Origin: HB2-32-21 sp041603535
GTDB taxonomy: Bacteria; Pseudomonadota; Gammaproteobacteria; Pseudomonadales; Porticoccaceae
Reading direction: 5' to 3'
NCBI GenBank assembly: GCA_041603535.1
Contig: JBFIEE010000001.1
Span: 1 to 64,000 of the forward strand
DNA length: 64,000 nucleotides
In this document: piece by piece, positions 62,809 through 64,000 of the stretch
Numbering within the stretch: the first letter of the stretch is position 1
Layout: the number at the start of each line of letters is the position of its first letter
Made by a program: the position numbers and the translations under genes
Notes under the pieces: model-generated
What the model was told of the DNA's origin: nothing
Seen by the model: the letters and a program-made list of their open reading frames with translations, nothing else
Database searches by the model: none

Positions 62809-62824
62809 AGGGAAGGACGTTGCC

Positions 62825-63031
62825 TCACTTTGACGGAGGCGGCTCAAATACCAGATTGTCTTCCTCAATAGTCACCCACTTTTTGTGACTTTTCGCCATC
62901 CTTCTGGCGATAGTCAGGTAGACGACCTTGTCATCCTCATCACAGGCATTACGAAACTCATCACGCGAGATGGTTAAGGACTCACCCTCGGCTAACTTTT
63001 GTAAGCGGGCGTCTAGATCGGCAGTAGCCAT
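62825..63031 (-). CDS. Small conserved-looking soluble protein
   Basis: This 68-residue protein begins at ATG 63031 (MATADLDARLQKL), with GGGAG six bases before it, which decides the start; a frame from 63073 adds 14 residues. It is charged, with the pattern EGESLTISRDEFRNACDEDDKVV and a C-terminal Pro-rich tail. No domain recognised. Confidence 0.75.
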   Translation of the reverse strand: MATADLDARLQKLAEGESLTISRDEFRNACDEDDKVVYLTIARRMAKSHKKWVTIEEDNLVFEPPPSK

Positions 63032-63221
63032 TTTATACTCCCTGTTGGTTGTTATTTTGCGTAAGCATTTCAAGTGTTAGGCGCAAGCAGCTTTCTGGCC
63101 ACACCTCCCAGAAGCTGGGTACCAGAGACTACAAAAATTAGTCGACCACAACCAGACTGTCAAGCCAGTGCGCCCACATACAACAGGATGCTCCATCAAC
63201 CGCCCAAGCTACCGACGCCCC

Positions 63222-64000
63222 TTAGCTGGCTGAAAGACCGCTGCTACCCAGTGGTTTAAACAACAGAATGAGCTTCGGCAGCAACGTTTGCGATGCCAGT
63301 AACGCGACAAACATGGCAAGCCCGGTGAGAAATCCAAAATAGACAGAAGGCATAAAGTTGGACAGCGCGAGAACAGAAAACCCGACGATAATCACTATAG
63401 ATGTGTAGTACATCGCCACACCGATGGAAGTGTGACTGCGATGCATGGTGGCGATATAGTCTCGATCCTTCGAAAATTCCTGGCGAAAACGGTAAATATA
63501 ATGCAGCGTATCATCAACGCCGATACCTACCGTAATCGAAGCGATAGTAATGGTCATCATGTCGAGTGGGATACCGGCAATACCCATAACACCCAGCACC
63601 ACAGATGCCGCCAGCAAATTGGGAAGCACCGCAATGAACGCCAGAATTACTGAGCGAAACAACACGACAAACATCGCCATAATGCCGAGAAAGACCGCAC
63701 CCAGTGTGACAATTTGTGAATGAAACAGGCTTTGCAACATGTTGTTATACAATACCAGTAAGCCCGATAGTCGGAACTGATCTGGCGGCATACCCATCTC
63801 ATCTGTCAAGAATCCACTGATATCATCAAGCAACTCCTGACGATTTAATGACCCGGTACTTTCCACGCTGCGCATGGTTATCCGCGCCTCGTTTAATTCA
63901 TCCTTTAAATAAGGCGCCATCAGGAATTTATTCATTTCCGGCGACAGATTCTTGCGCATCAACGCCAGCTCAAAGTCATTGAGTCTATGGCCTGTGAGGT
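63222..64000 (-). CDS. RND/MMPL transporter, 5' end outside window
   Basis: This C-terminal part of an RND-superfamily exporter has at least 259 residues and is open at the right edge. It has five or six membrane segments and the conserved TITIASITVGIGVDDT, then HYIYRFRQEF, as in MMPL/hopanoid-type RND proteins. It ends about 245 residues after the periplasmic loop. It could be a lipid or hydrophobic compound exporter; substrate unknown. Confidence 0.88.
   Translation of the reverse strand, partial: LTGHRLNDFELALMRKNLSPEMNKFLMAPYLKDELNEARITMRSVESTGSLNRQELLDDISGFLTDEMGMPPDQFRLSGLLVLYNNMLQSLFHSQIVTLGAVFLGIMAMFVVLFRSVILAFIAVLPNLLAASVVLGVMGIAGIPLDMMTITIASITVGIGVDDTLHYIYRFRQEFSKDRDYIATMHRSHTSIGVAMYYTSIVIIVGFSVLALSNFMPSVYFGFLTGLAMFVALLASQTLLPKLILLFKPLGSSGLSAS

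Noticed and set aside
1..64000. CRISPR arrays, insertion sequences or phage genes
   Set aside because: No regular spaced direct repeats of CRISPR length, no transposase or integrase and no phage structural genes were seen. The short tandem repeats have no spacers of constant size.

Overview
The window looks like chromosomal DNA of a marine-type gammaproteobacterium. The cell-wall/lipoate block (nadD, rsfS, rlmH, mrdA, rodA, mltB, rlpA, dacA, ybeD, lipB, lipA), together with rapA, rimO, oxyR, glpE, ppnP, a slyD-like gene and a PomAB-type flagellar stator, is typical of that class. The most distinctive content, a copper membrane monooxygenase in a setting that does not look like a methanotroph, suggests the Halieaceae/Spongiibacteraceae (Cellvibrionales) neighbourhood. 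That placement is inference; there is no rRNA in the window.

Layout. (1) 1-11194 is a catabolic island. A minus-strand particulate (copper) hydrocarbon monooxygenase operon in the order C-A-B is followed by an exported His/Cys protein with a C-terminal membrane anchor and a second membrane-anchored protein cut by the window edge. A divergent AraC-type regulator faces it across a 592-base region that holds a 33-base inverted repeat, a direct repeat and a small palindrome. Beyond the regulator lie three SDR oxidoreductases (two are a tandem duplication), an orphan ParA-like ATPase and an acyl-CoA synthetase. Together these could take a gaseous or short hydrocarbon to alcohol, then aldehyde/ketone or acid, then acyl-CoA. 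(2) 11370-15469 holds rimO, a PilZ protein and the flagellar stator genes. (3) 15821-28055 carries small housekeeping and repair genes, including rapA, an RNase AM-like PHP gene, rhodanese and ppnP. (4) 28254-34825 carries a decayed fatty-acid desaturase, an outer-membrane porin, a cold-shock protein, the RhlE helicase and a tiny lysine-rich protein. (5) 35367-43260 holds an SDR lacking canonical catalytic residues, a LeuB-like dehydrogenase with a TauD-type dioxygenase, an oxyR/peroxiredoxin-glutaredoxin divergon with a near-perfect OxyR site, and a LonB-like protease. (6) 43508-55523 is the long minus-strand cell-wall, lipoate and NAD block. (7) 55830-64000 carries a MaoC-like protein, a Lon-N domain protein, a MAPEG protein, a MacAB-like export operon with two FtsX-type permeases, and the end of an RND/MMPL transporter.

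No tRNA, rRNA, CRISPR array, insertion sequence or phage gene was seen. A recurring small-scale feature is short (7-19 base) tandem repeats in gaps between genes. The catabolic genes plausibly act together under the AraC-type regulator; the remaining regions are mostly conserved core chromosome.
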